From assembly GCF_902686445.1 (NCBI RefSeq), contig NC_062217.1, positions 175,649,598-175,713,597 of the forward strand: a stretch of DNA of 64,000 bases. The letters are read 5' to 3'. The stretch is from Sciurus carolinensis (taxonomy: Eukaryota; Chordata; Mammalia; Rodentia; Sciuridae). Of the stretch, positions 55,660-64,000 are shown piece after piece. Numbering within the stretch: position 1 is the first letter of the stretch; each line of letters starts with the position of its first letter. Both the position numbers and the translations under genes were made by a program. The notes under the pieces were generated by a model. That model saw only the letters and a program-made list of their open reading frames with translations, was not told the origin of the DNA and ran no database searches.

Positions 55660-57031
55660 TTCCTAGCTTTTACGTTTGGGTTAGGATCATTTTAAATTTG
55701 TATACGAAGGTCTGGATTGATCTCGTCTCACATGGTCCACTGGATCTAAGCACCATTGCTGCACAAACTGTTTTCCTATTCAGTTGGTGACTTTGTTTAG
55801 ATTGACTGGGTCTACTTCTGGATCCTCCGCTCTGTCCCCTCTATGTCCTTGGGCCACCCAGACGTAACCTCGATGACCTCAGCTTTGTGACCCACCTTGA
55901 AACTAGGTAGTGTGAGTATCCCAACTTTGACCTTCAAAACTCTTTTGACTGTTCTAGGTTCTTTGCATATCCATATGTATTTCAGAAATAATGTATTGAT
56001 TTCTAAAAAGAAGGAGGCAGAGAGGGAAAGGGGAAGGAGGAGGGAGCGGAGGAGGGAGGGGAGAGGGAGAGGAGGAGGGAGGGGAGAGGGAGAGGAGGAG
56101 GGAGGGGAGCAGCAGTGGCTGGAGTCACATTAGTCTATAGGTCACTAAAGGAAAACTGGCATCCTAACACCCCCGCTCCAGCTGGGACCTCAGAGTGCCG
56201 CTCCGTGCCCTTTGGTTCCTTGACGTTTGTCTGCCACGTTGAGTCATTGTCATTGTGTAAGTTTTGAACGTCTTATGCTGCATTTACTCCTTGTCGTTTT
56301 AGCTTTATGTTAAATGTAAAGCATTTAGAACTTCATCTTCTGTGGTCCACCTCGGGTATATAGTGATATACTTGAGTTTTCAGCACTGACCTTGCTAAAT
56401 TCACTTTCTTGGTAATTTTTTGAAAATTTCTTCGAATTTTCTATCAGATGAAGGTGTCACCTGAAAACAAAGGCAGCTGTTCCTTTCCCCCTGCAGTCTG
56501 CATGCTTCTGTTTCAAACAGGGGCCTTTAGGGCCGGTTGAGCACAGAAGTGAGCGTGTGTCCTTGCCTGGTTCCAGCCTTGGGGCAAGCACACCACCTCA
56601 CCAACACAGCGTCAGCCCGTGTCCGCGGAGACCATCTTACCAGACCTAGGAAGGTTCCTCTATTTTTTTTCATTTGGGGCGAGTTTTTAATCATAAAGGG
56701 ATGTTAAATTTTGTCAAGTTCCTTTTTTTTGTCTGTTGACCCGATCATATAATTTCCTTTTGATTTATTAATAGGAACTACATTAATTCATAACTATGCT
56801 TTCTATTACTAGATTAAGAAAATTAATATCAATGTATTGATTGCATTATTTCCATTAATATGAGTTGCAGTTTTTGATATAATCTAATCTTGGGTCAACG
56901 TCACTTGGGAATGAGGTATTATTCCTTCTGCATATCGATTAGAGTCACAATTAGTTTGCTAAGAATTTTTGTTTCTGTCTTTATGAGTGATATTGGTTCA
57001 TAAATTTCTTTTTTGATATTGTCTTTAGCTA
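55660..57031 (-). mobile_element. Old L1 ORF2, antisense (piece 1)
   Basis: Landmarks in antisense include AGCTTTGTGACCCACCTTGA with AAACTAGGTAGTGTGAGTAT, AACTCTTTTGACTGTTCTAG, CTTGCTAAATTCACTTTCTT, GTGTCCTTGCCTGGTTCCAG, and AGTGATATTGGTTCATAAAT. They occur in the order expected for ORF2 read from 3' to 5'. Frames are destroyed. A GA-rich repeat interrupts it, and the RNF111 retrocopy splits it from piece 2. Confidence 0.8.
56010..56110. repeat. Polypurine (GGA/GAGGG) minisatellite
   Basis: A pure A/G run has two to three near-identical copies of a 27-bp unit, GAGGAGGGAGGGGAGAGGGA plus AGAG. It is embedded in old L1 sequence, is likely length-variable, and can form triplex or G-rich structures. 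Confidence 0.92.
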
Positions 57032-58440
57032 TTTTTTTTTTTTTTTTTTTAGATTCAGCTCACTTTATTTACCTTTAAACTAATAAAAATCCCTTAAAAG
57101 TGATCCTGGGACCTTTAGAAGTTCTATGAATGCATAGATACCTGCCAATGACTGACATTCTAAATCTTGACTGAAATGTGTTTACAAAATTAATGTAAGC
57201 AGATATCTTAACTATTCGTGCTTAGTAGAAGACTGAACAAAATTCTACATGTCTTTTTCAATTTCCCTAAAATTTTTTTAAATCTGCAATTATGTACAAT
57301 CCAGCTAATTGAAATTAACATTTAGTGTTCATCAAAGCTGTTTCACAGCAGCAAAAAATGAATCAGGGAAATAAAGTTATAAACGATGTAGAAAAAGATA
57401 AATATAATCATTAGAACAGCAGTCTAAATGTATGATATCAATATTTAACTCTATCTGCACTGTGCTGGAAGGAAAAGGATACACCAAGAAAATTTATATT
57501 GATCACTCTGGTGATGTGAATACCACCTGCATATGATTTGAATATGGGTTGTAATCTGTTCCCAGTATTAAGGATGGTATTTAATTCAGAACTCCATGTT
57601 GTAAATATACAGCAGCCATTTTATCCTAATTAAGGAATATCTTAATACACAATATTATCGTTTTCTAGAGGATCTTTATACATTAAACTAAAGCACATGA
57701 TTGATTAAATTAAAGGTTAGTAATGGATAAAAAAAATTCATAATTTTCAAGGCTGGGTACTATGTAAAAAACAAAAAGACCACAAAATTCTACCTACTAA
57801 AGCAGCTAATCTTGCCTGCAAGTTTAGGGTCCAAGCCCATAATATGTGCAAAGAAATGCAATACAAGGAACCATGCAAAAATATAGTAAAATGATACAGG
57901 AAAAATGTCAAATCTAGAAAAAAAAAAGCTTTTATAAATACATCAAAATCAACTGTATACATAAATTGTAGATCTAGCATTAATTGTACCATATAGCAGA
58001 GCCAGCACTCTAAGTTCAATGCTTCCAAATCTGCGCAGGTAAGTCATGCCATCTTTGGTTGACTGCAGTACCAAGAAGGATGGGAATGAGAGGGAGGGCA
58101 AGAGTTCTGAAACATGGTGTCAACTTTCACTTGGCAGCTGGGCCTCAATGTCCACTCGGCATATTGGGCACTTCTTATTGGTAATCAACCATTGGTCAAC
58201 ACACACTTGGTGGAAAAGGTGCATACATGGAAGACGCCTCACATCTTCACCTTCCTCTAAAATAGACAAACAGATAGTACATTTTTCCTCTGTGTCTTCC
58301 TCAGTACCTTCTTCCCCATCTTGTTTGCAGTGCAGTTTCCTCTGTGAGAACCAATCAGTTGCTACCTTTTTGTATTTATGTGGATATGTACACCTTTCAA
58401 TTGTCCCCTGGGAAGCTCCACGATTGACATTTCCTAATCT
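57032..58440 (-). pseudogene. RNF111 (Arkadia) processed retrocopy, 5'-truncated
   Basis: RNF111 is a nuclear RING E3 ubiquitin ligase that amplifies TGF-beta/Nodal signalling by degrading SKI/SnoN and SMAD7 and also recognises SUMO chains. This copy reads on the minus strand. From 58,440 to the stop at 58,120 the frame is open for 106 codons, starting [17 protein letters not shown] and ending [12 protein letters not shown]. The RING-H2 ligands are all present: CTIC, CMHLFH, the following C and [13 protein letters not shown] insertion lies between HKYKK and RKLHC; I recall a similar insertion in a splice form. About 1.05 kb of 3' UTR follows, with AATAAA (57,064-57,069) and a 19-A tail (57,032-57,050). 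The lack of introns plus a tail shows retrotransposition. The N-terminal part (most of the roughly 1,000-residue protein), start codon and promoter are absent, so it is not a functional gene as it stands. RNF165 is excluded because its RING and C-terminus differ. Confidence 0.93.
57051..58119 (-). other. 3' UTR of the RNF111 retrocopy
   Basis: AT-rich, non-repetitive sequence runs from the stop codon to the poly(A) tract. It contains no SINE or L1 insertion, so the retrocopy is uninterrupted. Assignment to the RNF111 3' UTR follows from its position between the coding end and the AATAAA/poly(A), not from recall of the UTR itself. Confidence 0.8.
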
Positions 58441-58446
58441 TTTTTA

Positions 58447-58650
58447 ATAATCTCTTTTTAATATTAGGGAAATCTAGCCTCATAGACTGAGTTGGGGAAT
58501 GGTCCCTCTTTTTCAATTTTCTGGAAGAGTTTGTATAGAATTTTTTATTTATTTCTTAAGTGTTTGACAGAATTTAGCACTTGAGCCATTTGGGCCTGGA
58601 GCTACATGTGAAAGGAGATTTTATTTTTTTATTTTTAAATATTTTTCTTT
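58447..58650 (-). mobile_element. Old L1 ORF2, antisense (piece 2)
   Basis: GGGAAATCTAGCCTCATAGA with CTGAGTTGGGGAATGGTCCC, CTCTTTTTCAATTTTCTGGA and CATTTGGGCCTGGAGCTACA are clear antisense landmarks of the L1 reverse-transcriptase region. They follow directly, in consensus order, from the last words of piece 1. This fixes the RNF111 insertion point inside one L1. Confidence 0.85.
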
Positions 58651-58670
58651 TTTTCTCTCTCTCTCTCTCT
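58651..58670. repeat. (CT)n short tract
   Basis: A CT dinucleotide run leads into a T run. It is probably derived from the tail of the adjacent antisense SINE. Confidence 0.75.
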
Positions 58671-58855
58671 TTTTTTTTTTTTGTACTGGGGAGTTAATCC
58701 AGGGACACTTTACCACTGAGCTCCTTCCACTGCCCTTTTCGTTTTTTATTTTGAGACAGGGTCTTGCTAAGTTGCTGAGGCTGGCCTTGAACTTGTGATC
58801 CTCCTGCCTCAGACTTTGAAGTTGCTGGGATTACCTAGCATGTGCCACCGGACTT
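58671..58855 (-). mobile_element. B1-dID SINE
   Basis: Antisense copy: GTACTGGGGAGTTAATCCAG, CACTGAGCTCCTTCCACTGC, TTGAGACAGGGTCTTGCTAA, GCCTTGAACTTGTGATCCTC and AAGTTGCTGGGATTACCTAG. It is inserted in the L1. Confidence 0.92.
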
Positions 58856-59387
58856 GTCTGTGTGAGAAGATTTTAAATCATGGACTCGAAATTTTAATGG
58901 CGTGCTATTCAGATCACTTTTTCTTGGATGACCTTTGGTAGTTTGTCTTTCAAGGAAATTGTGCATTTCATCTAAATTGTTGGTTTTATTGGTATAAAGT
59001 TATTCACAGTGTTCTCTTATTCCTTAAACATGTAGGGTCTATAGTGTTACCTTTCCCTTGTTGTACCTGGGTCATGTAGTTCTCTCTTTCCCCCTCCTCC
59101 CTCCTCCCTCTCCCTCTCTGATCATTCTAGATGTTGGTTACTAATTTTATCAACTATTTAAAAGAACCAATCTTCAGATTTTATGTAGTTTCTGCTTGCT
59201 TTCTATTTCACTGATTTAATGCTTGTTATTTCTTGTTTGACTTCAGATTTGAGTTGCATTCTTCTTTTAGTTTTTCAACTTAGAACTATGTCATTTGTTT
59301 TCCAAAATAAGCATTTAAAGCTATACATTTCCCTCTAAGTACTACCCTATCTGCATCTCACACATTTTGAATTTTCATGCTGTGTGG
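58856..59387 (-). mobile_element. Old L1 ORF2, antisense (piece 3)
   Basis: GAAATTGTGCATTTCATCTA, AAAAGAACCAATCTTCAGAT, TTCTATTTCACTGATTTAAT and TACATTTCCCTCTAAGTACT with CTATCTGCATCTCACACATT follow the L1 ORF2 order toward its 5' side. All frames are degraded. Confidence 0.85.
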
Positions 59388-59462
59388 GTGAGGGGCTAAA
59401 TAGTGGCCCAGGGGCTTGCACATGCTAGGTAAATGCTATACCAATGAACTACACCCCAGTCC
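59388..59462 (-). mobile_element. dID/ID SINE fragment
   Basis: GGCTTGCACATGCTAGGTAA, ATGCTATACCAATGAACTAC and ACCCCAGTCC are the antisense tRNA-like half. No B1 half is seen. Confidence 0.7.
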
Positions 59463-59910
59463 TTTCATGTCTTTTATTTAAACTCTTTTTAACATATTAT
59501 TTGACTCTAACCTAAGGAAAAAAAAAATCCTGAAAACTGAAAATTGGAAACAATCTAAACTTAAAAAATCACCTGTTAGAGACACTGTAATTCACCTATC
59601 AGGTGGTACTGCACAGGCACTGGAAACATCTAGGAAGAGTCTAGTTGCATCAGGAAACACTTTCACTATAGCCTTGGGTGTGCAAGGAGCCACGCTATGT
59701 GTCCAGCAGGAACCCAGGGCTCATTGTAGGACCAACAGAACAGAGAGGCACCGTCAAAGCTGCTGCAGTGCTCAGTTTGCTGGAGTAAAATCATGAGTGA
59801 GCTCCCCTTGCCAGACTGTGTGCCATGGTTTCTGATGTCCTTGACCTACGTGGCGACAGGAAGCTGGGTGCGCTCACATCCTTGGAGGCAGCGCCTGTCT
59901 TGACTGCAGT
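59463..59910. other. Unassigned spacer
   Basis: No gene or repeat is recognised, apart from an A run at about 59,518. Confidence 0.45.
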
Positions 59911-60000
59911 CTGGGCTTCTTCAGGACAGGATCCTCTGTTACCATCTCCTCCCTGGTGTCTGGGTGGTGCAGCACAAAGAAAGTACCTGATGGACATCAG
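59911..60000 (+). mobile_element. Possible L2 3' end fragment
   Basis: GCTTCTTCAGGACAGGATCC, then GGTGCAGCACAAAGAAAGTA, resembles the L2 3' end (CTTGAGGGCAGGGACTGTG, then GGCACATAGTAGGTGC). Weak by eye. Confidence 0.35.
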
Positions 60001-60104
60001 TGGGGGCACAACTGGGTAGTACGCGTGTGCTGCAGGGGCCAGCTGGCCTAGAACCTGGCTGGGCTTGCCCTGGCTCTCTCTTTTAGAGGCTGTGTGAGGG
60101 TTGC

Positions 60105-60245
60105 ATGCTTCTTAATCTGACAGCTTCAGTTTTTTCATTCATGAAATAGAAACACATATCTCACGAGACAGTTGTGAGGATTAGAAAGGAGGATGGTAAA
60201 CCCCCCACACACAACTGGTGCCCAGGAGATGGTAACTATTACTAA
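60105..60245 (+). mobile_element. MIR SINE
   Basis: CTTCAGTTTTTTCATTCATG, AGACAGTTGTGAGGATTAGA and GATGGTAACTATTACTAA follow the MIR 3' half in order (CCTCAGTTTCCTCATCTGT, GGGTTGTTGTGAGGATTAAA, TGTTAGCTATTATT). Confidence 0.75.
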
Positions 60246-61291
60246 GCTGATGAACCAAGAACGTATCCAAATAACTCAGAAGGAAAGGTCCTCCTTTTCC
60301 AGCATGTTCCCGGATCTAGTGAAAGCATGCCATTAGCTTACTGTTGGCTCAAGAGGCCAGTCCCTCCCAAAGAGGACCAGGTCCTGGATTCTCTCCACTG
60401 TGTATCCAGCCAGGCTTTCTCTCTATAGGAAATTATCTTGAGTGAGTTACTTAGCCTAAGTGTTTTGATATACTGTGGGATAAGGTTGGTGTCCCCTGAA
60501 GAAATCCTGAAGCTTGGTTATTAAATGATGGAAACACACTTTGCAGCTAAGAGTGCCATATATACATACGCTGAAGAGTAACTTTTAAATAGGATTGTGA
60601 ATGTCCATGAGGAGTTCAGGTTTGAAACCCTTCAACCTTTTGATAACTCTGAATCCATAAATAAATTGGTACTTCTTAAACTAAGTAATGATGTGATATT
60701 TAGTGGTCACTTTAATGTAAACTTTCTAAAAAGGTTACAACATATTGCTATTTAACAAAAGACTTGTGCCAAATTTCCCTTCTGGGAGCCTGAGAGCATT
60801 GGGTCCAATGGCCAGGACTCAAGTGGATGGACAGCACAGCAGCAGTAGGAGAGAGCCACCTATGGCCTCCACTGCCATCTTCAGCCCTGTGCAGAACAGG
60901 TGGGCTGGGCTGCTGGCTCCTGGACCTGGGAGGCAGGGCTCGATGGCCCTTCTCATTACCTTGGCACAGGTAGCACAGGAGACTTGGAACAACATCCGGA
61001 TGGCAACGGAAGGCAAAGAGCCCCTTCCTTCCCCAATTCTATCTCTTAGTGTGGGGGATGTAAGCACTCAATGTCTTTCTGAAGGTTGGATCACGCTGGA
61101 CCCAGCTCTGCGATGGGCCTGATACATCAATTCATTTCCCATGTGACAGCCAGTCTCAGGCTGTTAATCATGAGGGGTGGGGAGGAAACCAACAGCTGAC
61201 CAAGGAGAAGGGCAAGGTGAGGAGGGCCTTGAGATAGCCCATGGTGCGAGGGGTAAGGAGGGCGTGGGGTGGGGAGTGGGCGGGTGCAGGC
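60246..61291. other. Unassigned interval
   Basis: No gene is recognised. An AT-rich, apparently unique stretch (60,420-60,760) precedes a 125-codon open frame (60,745-61,122). That frame gives no domain I know and no convincing splice sites. Confidence 0.45.
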
Positions 61292-61713
61292 TGTCTTAGT
61301 CAGCTCTTATCTGCTGTGACTGGGGACCAACCGGCATTACTTAGAGGAGGAAGGGTTCATTTGAGGGCTCACGGTTTCAGAGATCTTAGTCCATAGAAAG
61401 TTGGCTCTATTCCTCAGGGCTCAAGGTGAGGCTGAACATCATGGTAGGAGAGGATGGTGGAGGGAAGAGGCTCACAACATGGTGATCAGGAAGCAGAGGC
61501 AGACTCCACTCTCCAGATACAAAATATATGTCCCAAAGCCATGCCCTAATTCGCACCTCCTCCAGCCACCCCACACCACTTCAATTAATCCCATCAGGGA
61601 TTAATTCACTGATTGGGTTAAGACTTTTACTACCCAATCATTTTTCCTATGAACCTTCCTGCATTGCCTCACATGTGAGCTTTTGGGGGACACCTCACCT
61701 CCAAACCATAACA
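61292..61713 (-). mobile_element. 3' LTR of the MaLR element
   Basis: 422 bp, from TGTCTTAGTCAGCTC to CCAAACCATAACA on the plus strand. It keeps a segment of about 30 bp (around CGCACCTCCTCCAGCCACCC) that is missing from the other LTR. Confidence 0.88.
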
Positions 61714-63154
61714 TTCCACCCCTGGCCCCCAAAAGCTCACAACCATCTCACAATGCAAAATACATTTAGTCCATTCCCAAGAGTCCCCATAGTCTCAGTC
61801 TCAACAGTTCTGAGATTGCTCAAAGTTCAAGTCCACAGTCTTCTCTGAGGCTCAGGCAATCTCACACTGTGAGCTCCTGTAGAAGTAAAAGCAATTTACA
61901 AACATCCAACATATAAAGGAATGGAGTAAACATTTCCATTTACAAAAATAGGGGCATAGAAAGAAGGAATGCGTCCAAAGCAAGGCTGAAATCCAGGTGG
62001 GCAAACAGGTCCTGTAGTTCCATGAATGGCAAATGGGGCTCATGGCATGGTGATGTTCTCTCCAAATGGCATGTGTCTGCCCCTGTGGCCTTCCTGTTGG
62101 CTTGTCTCTGCTCCATTCCTGCAGTTTTCCTAGGATGATGACCCATGTTACTGGCATTTCTTAACCTCGGGGGGCTCCACTGTAGCTCTTTGTCTTCCTC
62201 CTCACATCTCCATACTTTGCCTTGCCAGGGGGTGCCCATAGGGACTCTGACCCCACTGCACTTTGCCTGGTCTCCCAGGCCTTCCTTTGAAATCTTGGTG
62301 GAAGCCTCCATGACCCCCTAACTCCAGCATCCTGCTGCAGAACCAGCACCATGTGGTTCACACCCAGGTTTGCTGCCATCTTAAGCAGTAACCAAGCCTC
62401 CAGGGACCCTGGCTGCAGCAGCCTCTGAGTGCCTGGGTGGCTGAGCATGTTGAAGAAACCTCCTAGGCCCCTTGTGCAAGAAGGGTGCCCCACTGACCTC
62501 TTCTCAAGGGACTTTTCACCTTTACTCCCTTGAACTTGAGTTGAGTGTGGCCTTGCCAGTTCCTGAGATGCCCTCAGCCATCTTTCTCATGGTCTCTAGG
62601 TATGGTCTTTAGCATTCCTTTAGTGGCGGTAATGTCCTTAACAGTTGTAGCTTCCTTAGACCCAGTTTTACACTTGCCTTTCAAATCCACGTTTTAAAAA
62701 TCTTTATGTTCTGCTTTCTGCTCCTGATTATCACAAGAAATTTGGCTAAAAACCACCAGCAATAGCCACGCCACCGCCTGAATGTTATGCTGCCTAGACA
62801 TTTCTTTCATCAGATTAAGTGGTCCATCACTTCTAAAATGGGCCTCACAGAAAGTCTCAGGACACGGGTAAAATGCAGACAACTTCTCAGCCAGACCATA
62901 ACATGAATGGTCTCTACTCCAAATTCCAATGGAGTCCTCCTTTCTGAATACTCTTGAGCCACGTCTTCACTGATCACTATCCTATTGCTATTCTAGTCTT
63001 CTGAATTCCCAACAGAATTGGCCATTAATCTCTGCTTACAACAATGTAAAGCATTTCCATATTGCACTGCTATACATCTCAAAATGCCTCCCACCAATTC
63101 AAAAAAACTCAAAAAACTTTTGAACCACATGGTTAGGTTAGTCATAGCAATGAC

Positions 63155-63176
63155 CCCACTTTTTGGTACCAATTTC
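63155..63176 (-). other. Primer-binding region of the MaLR element
   Basis: In sense, just after the 5' LTR, lies ATTGGTACCAAAAAGTGGGG. This resembles the tRNA-Leu-type primer-binding sites of ERVL/MaLR elements. Matching is by recall. Confidence 0.5.
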
Positions 63177-63572
63177 TGGTTTAGTCAGCTATTTTGCTGC
63201 TGTAACTAAAAGACCAAACCAGCACAATTATAGCAGAGGAAGAGTTTATTTGAGGGCTCACAGTTTCAGAGATCTTAGTTCATAGAAGGCTGGCTCCATT
63301 CCTCAGAGCTTGAGGTGAGGCTGAACATCATGGTGGGAGAAGGTGGCAGAGGGAAGCAGCTCATATCACAGTGATCAGGAAGCAGAGAGAGACTACACTC
63401 TCCAGATACAAAATATATACCCTGTAGCCATGCCCCCACTTCAATTATCCCATCCGGGATGAACTCACTGACTGGGCTGAGACTCTCACAACCCAGTCAC
63501 TTCTCCTCTGAACCTTCCTGCATGGTCTCACATGTGAGCTTTTGGGGGACACTTCACATCTAAACCACAGCA
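63177..63572 (-). mobile_element. 5' LTR of the MaLR element
   Basis: 396 bp, from TGGTTTAGTCAGC to AAACCACAGCA on the plus strand. In sense it carries a TATATATTTTG word that could be the TATA box and AATAAA in CAAATAAACTC as poly(A) signal. It differs from its partner by many substitutions, so the insertion is old. Confidence 0.88.
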
Positions 63573-64000
63573 AGGGCCCATGGAGGAAGGGGCATCTCAT
63601 GACAAAGGAAGTCTGCCAGGCTGACAGAGACAACACGCCAAGGCTCTGAGCTGCCCCTGAGCTGGTATGTCATTAAGCTGGTGTTCTGAAGTCTGCACCA
63701 CACAAGGAAATGTGGGAGTCAGGAATGTTTCCACTGTGGACTTGACATGGCCCTTCCAGTGCAGCAGGCAGGCATGTTGGCAAGATCTGAGGTGTGTGCC
63801 CGATGAGCTCAACAAGGAGGAAGTGTGGTTCCAGGAAGGACCTACACAGGACCAAGTCCCAGGACCCCAGGACTTTGGCTGGGGCATGAAGAGGAGTCAG
63901 TCGAGGAGACCAGAGGGTGGTCATCAATGGCAGGGGCAGAGAGCAGGAATGTCATGCATGCCAGAAGGGAGTCAGGGGGTCAGTCATGCAGGGAGACTGG
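63573..64000. other. Unassigned flank
   Basis: No gene or repeat is recognised in the last 430 bases. Confidence 0.5.

Larger units (their letters stand above)
61292..63572 (-). mobile_element. Full-length ERVL-MaLR element (THE1/MST-like)
   Basis: A non-autonomous retrovirus-like element of about 2.28 kb: two direct LTRs flank a 1.46-kb internal region that follows the antisense order of primate THE1 internal sequence as I recall it (CACCCCTGGCCCCCAAAAGC at one end, GACCCCACTTTTTGGTACCA at the other). MaLR internal regions encode at most decayed gag-like remnants; all frames here are short and broken. A purine-rich tract (sense strand) adjoins the 3' LTR, and a TTGGTACCA-like primer-binding region adjoins the 5' LTR, resembling the tRNA-Leu type of ERVL. 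Flanking pentamers, CAGGC (61,287-61,291) and AGGGC (63,573-63,577), are only partly alike. Mobilisation would have needed ERVL enzymes supplied in trans. Confidence 0.88.

Noticed and set aside
58046..58447. 133-codon plus-strand frame
   Set aside because: It is the antisense shadow of the RNF111 retrocopy's coding end.
60745..61122. 125-codon plus-strand open frame in an otherwise AT-rich stretch
   Set aside because: No recognisable domain, no matching splice sites and a composition shift to GC over the frame itself. It could be an old repeat or chance, so it is only noted in the interval entry.
1..64000. A novel multi-gene system such as a defence island, biosynthetic cluster or mobile island
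   Set aside because: The window has no set of adjacent intact genes. All confident features are retrotransposons, tandem repeats and one retrocopy.

Overview
The window looks like nuclear DNA from a squirrel-family rodent (Sciuridae, for example a ground squirrel, marmot or tree squirrel). The evidence is its repeats. There are many tRNA-like ID SINEs and B1-dID composite SINEs whose 3' tails read AAATAAATAAAATAAAGG-like, an L1 3' end of the type I associate with squirrels, and an ERVL-MaLR element resembling primate THE1/MST. This assignment comes from recall of repeat families, not from a database search. Nothing is prokaryotic: there are no operons, ribosome binding sites, CRISPR arrays or phage genes.

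I recognise no intact protein-coding gene. Most open frames in the first 51 kb appear to be chance frames in GC-rich sequence where stop codons are rare. The one confident gene-derived feature is a 5'-truncated processed retrocopy of RNF111 (Arkadia E3 ubiquitin ligase), minus strand, about 57.03-58.44 kb. It keeps the C-terminal RING-H2 domain in an open frame, the 3' UTR, an AATAAA signal and a poly(A) tract. It sits inside an older antisense L1. A weaker candidate is a pair of splice-bounded segments at 51,890-52,664 (plus strand) that could be the 3' end of an unrecognised gene.

Layout. 1-13.4 kb: GC-rich, mostly unique sequence with worn MIR fragments and a small tandem repeat. 13.4-16.8 kb: a 14-bp minisatellite, a MaLR LTR, a second partial LTR, then a cluster of SINEs and an old L1 5' piece. 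16.8-26 kb: GC-rich sequence broken by an AT-rich block with opposed L1 3' ends at 22.6-23.2 kb. 26-29 kb: a polypyrimidine tract, SINEs, an AAAG microsatellite and a 360-bp CA-rich minisatellite. 29-41 kb: GC-rich with an L1/SINE cluster at 31.9-34.4 kb, a minisatellite at 37 kb and another L1/SINE cluster at 40.2-41.2 kb. 41-51.5 kb: GC-rich, few repeats, with two short blocks holding MEF2-like and E-box motifs (43.9 and 47.7 kb). 51.7-64 kb: clearly more AT-rich and repeat-dense, with the RNF111 retrocopy nested in L1 and a full-length MaLR element (61.29-63.57 kb).

There is no gene system here whose parts work together. The sequence reads as intergenic or deep-intronic mammalian DNA shaped by retrotransposition and tandem-repeat expansion.
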